A stretch of DNA of 64,000 nucleotides from Anaerolineales bacterium. GTDB taxonomy: Bacteria > Chloroflexota > Anaerolineae > Anaerolineales > UBA4823. The notes under the pieces were generated by a model that saw only the letters and a program-made list of their open reading frames with translations, did not search any database and was not told the origin of the DNA. How positions within the stretch are numbered: position 1 is the stretch's first letter; every line of letters begins with the position of its first letter. Positions 61,804 to 64,000 of this stretch are shown here, piece after piece. The stretch spans positions 1-64,000 of the forward strand of contig JAFGJM010000044.1 in NCBI GenBank assembly GCA_016929095.1. Reading direction: 5' to 3'. The position numbers and the translations under genes were made by a program.

Positions 61804-62585
61804 TGTCATTCTTAGAGGTTTATGGAATAGGGTTGGCAGTGACGCTCGGGCTAATGGCACTGCTTTGGCTCTATAGCTTGAAATTGAAAAACTCCAGCAT
61901 TGTGGATATTTTTTGGGGCGCCGGTTTCGTCATCGTAAACTGGCTCTATTTTACATTCACACCCGATGGTTTCCTCCCTCGCAAACTGTTGATTGCCATC
62001 TTAGTCACTGTTTGGGGTTTACGTCTGACTACCCATATTTTTACTCGTAATTGGGGTAAACCCGAAGACTTCCGCTATCAAAAATGGCGGCAAGAAAACG
62101 GAAACCGATGGTGGTGGTGGAGTTTCTTCCAGGTGTTCTTCCTCCAGGGAGTATTATTGTGGATCATTTCAGCCCCCCTACTGGCAGCACAATTCTCATC
62201 ACAACCCGCTTACCTGACATTTTTCGATTATCTCGGACTGGTTGTATGGCTGGTTGGTTTCTATTTCGAAGCGATGGGAGATTACCAATTATCCCAATTT
62301 CTCTCGAAACCGGAAAATAAGGGCAAAATCATGGATAGAGGGGTGTGGCGTTACACCCGCCATCCCAATTATTTCGGTGATTCGGCGCAATGGTGGGGGT
62401 ATTATCTGATCGCCGCCTCGGCAGGTGGTTGGTGGACAATATTCAGCCCTATTATTATGACCACTTTACTGCTACGTGTTTCGGGTGTGGCGCTGCTGGA
62501 AAAAACCATGAGTGCCAAACCCGGATATAAAGAGTATATGGAGAAAACCAGCGCCTTCATTCCATGGTTTCCGCGTAATAAATAG
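61800..62585 (+). CDS. DUF1295 membrane protein (steroid 5-alpha-reductase-like)
   Basis: A 261-residue membrane protein with about six helices. GVWRYTRHPNYFGDSAQWWG is the DUF1295 signature, also found in steroid 5-alpha-reductase and isoprenylcysteine methyltransferase-type enzymes; this motif binds NADPH or SAM in relatives. Substrate is unknown, possibly a lipid. It overlaps degV by 4 bases and closes the Sec-redoxin operon; a terminator follows. Confidence 0.85.
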   Translation: MMSFLEVYGIGLAVTLGLMALLWLYSLKLKNSSIVDIFWGAGFVIVNWLYFTFTPDGFLPRKLLIAILVTVWGLRLTTHIFTRNWGKPEDFRYQKWRQENGNRWWWWSFFQVFFLQGVLLWIISAPLLAAQFSSQPAYLTFFDYLGLVVWLVGFYFEAMGDYQLSQFLSKPENKGKIMDRGVWRYTRHPNYFGDSAQWWGYYLIAASAGGWWTIFSPIIMTTLLLRVSGVALLEKTMSAKPGYKEYMEKTSAFIPWFPRNK

Positions 62586-62623
62586 AGATGTGATTTAAAA
62601 ATAATTATTTATAAAGACTTAAT

Positions 62624-62659
62624 AAATGTGGCATCAGGAAATCCTGATGCCACATTTTT
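62624..62659 (+). terminator. Terminator of the Sec-redoxin operon
   Basis: Fifteen-bp perfect stem (AAATGTGGCATCAGG with its inverse, loop AAAT) followed by TT. Its A-rich left side makes it usable for the minus strand too. Confidence 0.88.
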
Positions 62660-62700
62660 ATACACAGCAAAATCAAATCCCCCCATAGATGGCAAAACAA

Positions 62701-62916
62701 TCAAGTTGCCCTTTGGGATGCCTTAAAATACATAACCAACCCCATCAAGCCGCCCATGAACCCGCTGAGCAAACCGCTAAGACCGTTCCCGACTGCATTC
62801 GCCATGATAGACCCGGGTACCGGAATAAGAAAAAAATTTACCAAAAAACTCACAATCAATCCCATCAATCCCCCCATGATGCCAGCCTTGATAGCTTCCG
62901 ATGTGTTTTTATTCAT
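62701..62916 (-). CDS. Small hydrophobic Gly-rich membrane protein
   Basis: A 71-residue protein: MNKNTSEAIKAGIMGGLMGL, hydrophobic segment, then a second Gly-rich helix (GNGLSGLLSGFMGGLMGLVMY). GGAGG lies 9 bases upstream of the ATG, which supports expression. Two helices with GxxxG-like packing suggest oligomerisation. No family recognised; the TTG 9 bases earlier is not needed. Confidence 0.6.
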   Translation of the reverse strand: MNKNTSEAIKAGIMGGLMGLIVSFLVNFFLIPVPGSIMANAVGNGLSGLLSGFMGGLMGLVMYFKASQRAT

Positions 62917-63058
62917 ATTAATCAACCTCCGAAAAAATAGGCAATTGATAGGGGATTTTGACAGGGAAAGGAGATTGGGGTGATATCAACTTTCCCTGTC
63001 AATAATTCATGAAGTGCGATGATAGAAAATGCACAAACTCATAAGAAGAATTCGTCTA

Positions 63059-63424
63059 CTAATTACCATCTCTTTGCTTTGTAACCAGTAAAGCCATCCG
63101 CGATTTTCCATCGATCTTTTTAGCTAACTCATCCACCTCGCCATAGTACATACACCATGCCTGGCAATGTTGGACACAGCTTGGGAGTTTTCCTTCAGCC
63201 ACTCGATCGCTGCACATATCACATAGATTAGTCATTACAGGCATGTAAGTCCATTCCCATTTATCCTCGTTGATTTGCCACGGCCCAATTTCCGTCAACT
63301 TGATTCCAAACTGGCCTTCAGGAAGATTTAACTCTTTCTTACAAGCTATTTCACAACTGTGACAACCCGTGCAGTACTCATAGTTGATCAGAATTCCGTA
63401 TGTTTTTTCGTTATTTTGTGACAT
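63059..63424 (-). CDS. Iron-sulfur subunit of a molybdopterin oxidoreductase (short, two-cluster)
   Basis: A 121-residue ferredoxin-like subunit. Cluster motifs: CTGCHSCEIAC (CxxCxxCxxxC) near the N-terminus, and a second set CDMC then CVQHC (CxxC and CxxxC) about 40 residues later. Two [4Fe-4S] centres are likely, fewer than the four of classical DmsB/HybA subunits. It overlaps the upstream catalytic gene by 14 bases and would carry electrons to or from its molybdenum centre. Confidence 0.85.
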   Translation of the reverse strand: MSQNNEKTYGILINYEYCTGCHSCEIACKKELNLPEGQFGIKLTEIGPWQINEDKWEWTYMPVMTNLCDMCSDRVAEGKLPSCVQHCQAWCMYYGEVDELAKKIDGKSRMALLVTKQRDGN

Positions 63425-64000
63425 TCTTGAACCCTCCCATCCGTGTTACCTGCATGGTTGGCATGACCTGGTCGTTTACGCCTTCTTCTACTTTATAAAT
63501 CTTAACCAGCATACTCTTGATTGGTGAACCAATCCCACCTTTTCCTACGACTCCAGCAGGGGTCAGGTTGTTGGGATTGCTATCAAATACTCCGAACAAG
63601 CTTGGTTCAGCGGCTTCCTTTTCCGGGAACCACCATGCATGCTCTGTGTGGATAACATAGGGTTTGAGTCCCGGGAAGAAGGTTGCTTTTTGTTTAAACC
63701 GTCCCTTGGGACTTTCAATCCAAACCCAATCGCCTTCCTTGATGTCGTATTTGGCAGCAGTTTCGGGGTTGAGCATCATCAGCGGGTCTGGGTGCAATTC
63801 CCGCATGGTTTTCAACTGACGATGTTCCGAATGGAAAAACTCCCATGAGCGCCCGCCGGTGGTCATGATCAATGGGTACTCTTTGAACATCTCGGGGGTG
63901 CTTACAGGGCTTTCCGGCGGTTCGATGTGATAGGGCAGTGGATCCAAGCCCCAGAAACCATATGCGTTTGGCGTCAGTTCTATGCGTCCGGTAGGAGTTG
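63411..64000 (-). CDS. Molybdopterin oxidoreductase, C-terminal part (5' end outside window)
   Basis: The minus-strand frame is open to the window edge and encodes the C-terminal 196 residues of a DMSO-reductase-family catalytic subunit: TPTGRIELTP then PLIMTTGGRSWEFFHSEHRQ, MMLNPETAAKYDIKEGDWVW, the pterin-dinucleotide-binding fold. Substrate cannot be told from this part; the metal site lies outside the window. Its partner Fe-S gene follows and overlaps it. Confidence 0.85.
   Translation of the reverse strand, partial: TPTGRIELTPNAYGFWGLDPLPYHIEPPESPVSTPEMFKEYPLIMTTGGRSWEFFHSEHRQLKTMRELHPDPLMMLNPETAAKYDIKEGDWVWIESPKGRFKQKATFFPGLKPYVIHTEHAWWFPEKEAAEPSLFGVFDSNPNNLTPAGVVGKGGIGSPIKSMLVKIYKVEEGVNDQVMPTMQVTRMGGFKNVTK

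Noticed and set aside
1-64000. CRISPR array
   Set aside because: No regularly spaced direct repeats were seen; the repeats present are palindromes of REP type.

Overview
The window reads like the chromosome of an anaerobic, environmental member of the Chloroflexota (Anaerolineae-like). This is an inference from gene content and style, with no rRNA marker in the window. Pointers are secreted proteins with Pro/Thr-rich linkers, two DUF3048 proteins, a three-repeat cation diffusion facilitator, FG-GAP and beta-helix surface proteins ending in short aromatic-x-P tails, a MalT-like LuxR regulator, and dispersed REP-like palindromes. Base composition looks moderate and even, and most genes have clear AGGAGG-type ribosome binding sites.

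Layout: the end of pyrD (1-240); two DUF3048 genes on the minus strand; membrane proteins DUF2085, DUF4126 and DUF4190; a DUF402 protein; a lipoprotein; a REP-like palindrome; a zinc-type CDF transporter and a glycosyltransferase (7.4-10.4 kb). Next come a DEDDy exonuclease, a GGDEF-EAL protein with GAF and PAS domains, a VapBC-like pair, a macrodomain protein, a SpoU methyltransferase, DUF711 and a TPR-glycosyltransferase (10.6-19.6 kb).

20.8-35.2 kb is a complete chemosensory system on the plus strand: cheA, cheC, cheD, cheY, cheB, cheR, an HDOD gene, two cheX genes, then two MCP-cheW pairs and the fragment of a third MCP. No flagellar gene is present. CheA carries a pair of MshEN-like repeats, and the same hairpin sits between MCP and cheW in both pairs. 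After this come a split glutamine-dependent NAD synthetase, an Lgt homologue lacking its catalytic residues, NfeD/slipin, GNAT and RNase D, a beta-CASP nuclease, and two large secreted proteins.

49.5-57.0 kb has a tRNA-like element, an intact tRNA-Ser(CGA) and, about 7.2 kb later, a decayed tRNA-Ser copy. The two Ser copies bracket a plus-strand block (LuxR/MalT regulator, membrane proteins, CPBP protease, acyltransferase-like protein, quinone-oxidoreductase-like MDR protein, small protein) that looks like an accessory segment. The last part has a flavodoxin, aspartase, a four-gene operon, and the C-terminal part of a molybdopterin oxidoreductase with its Fe-S subunit.

The most notable element is in that operon. 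The redoxin at 60120-60599 has an in-frame TGA exactly where its homologues have the first Cys of CxxC, followed by a SECIS-like hairpin, so it is very probably a selenoprotein that ordinary gene calling would truncate.
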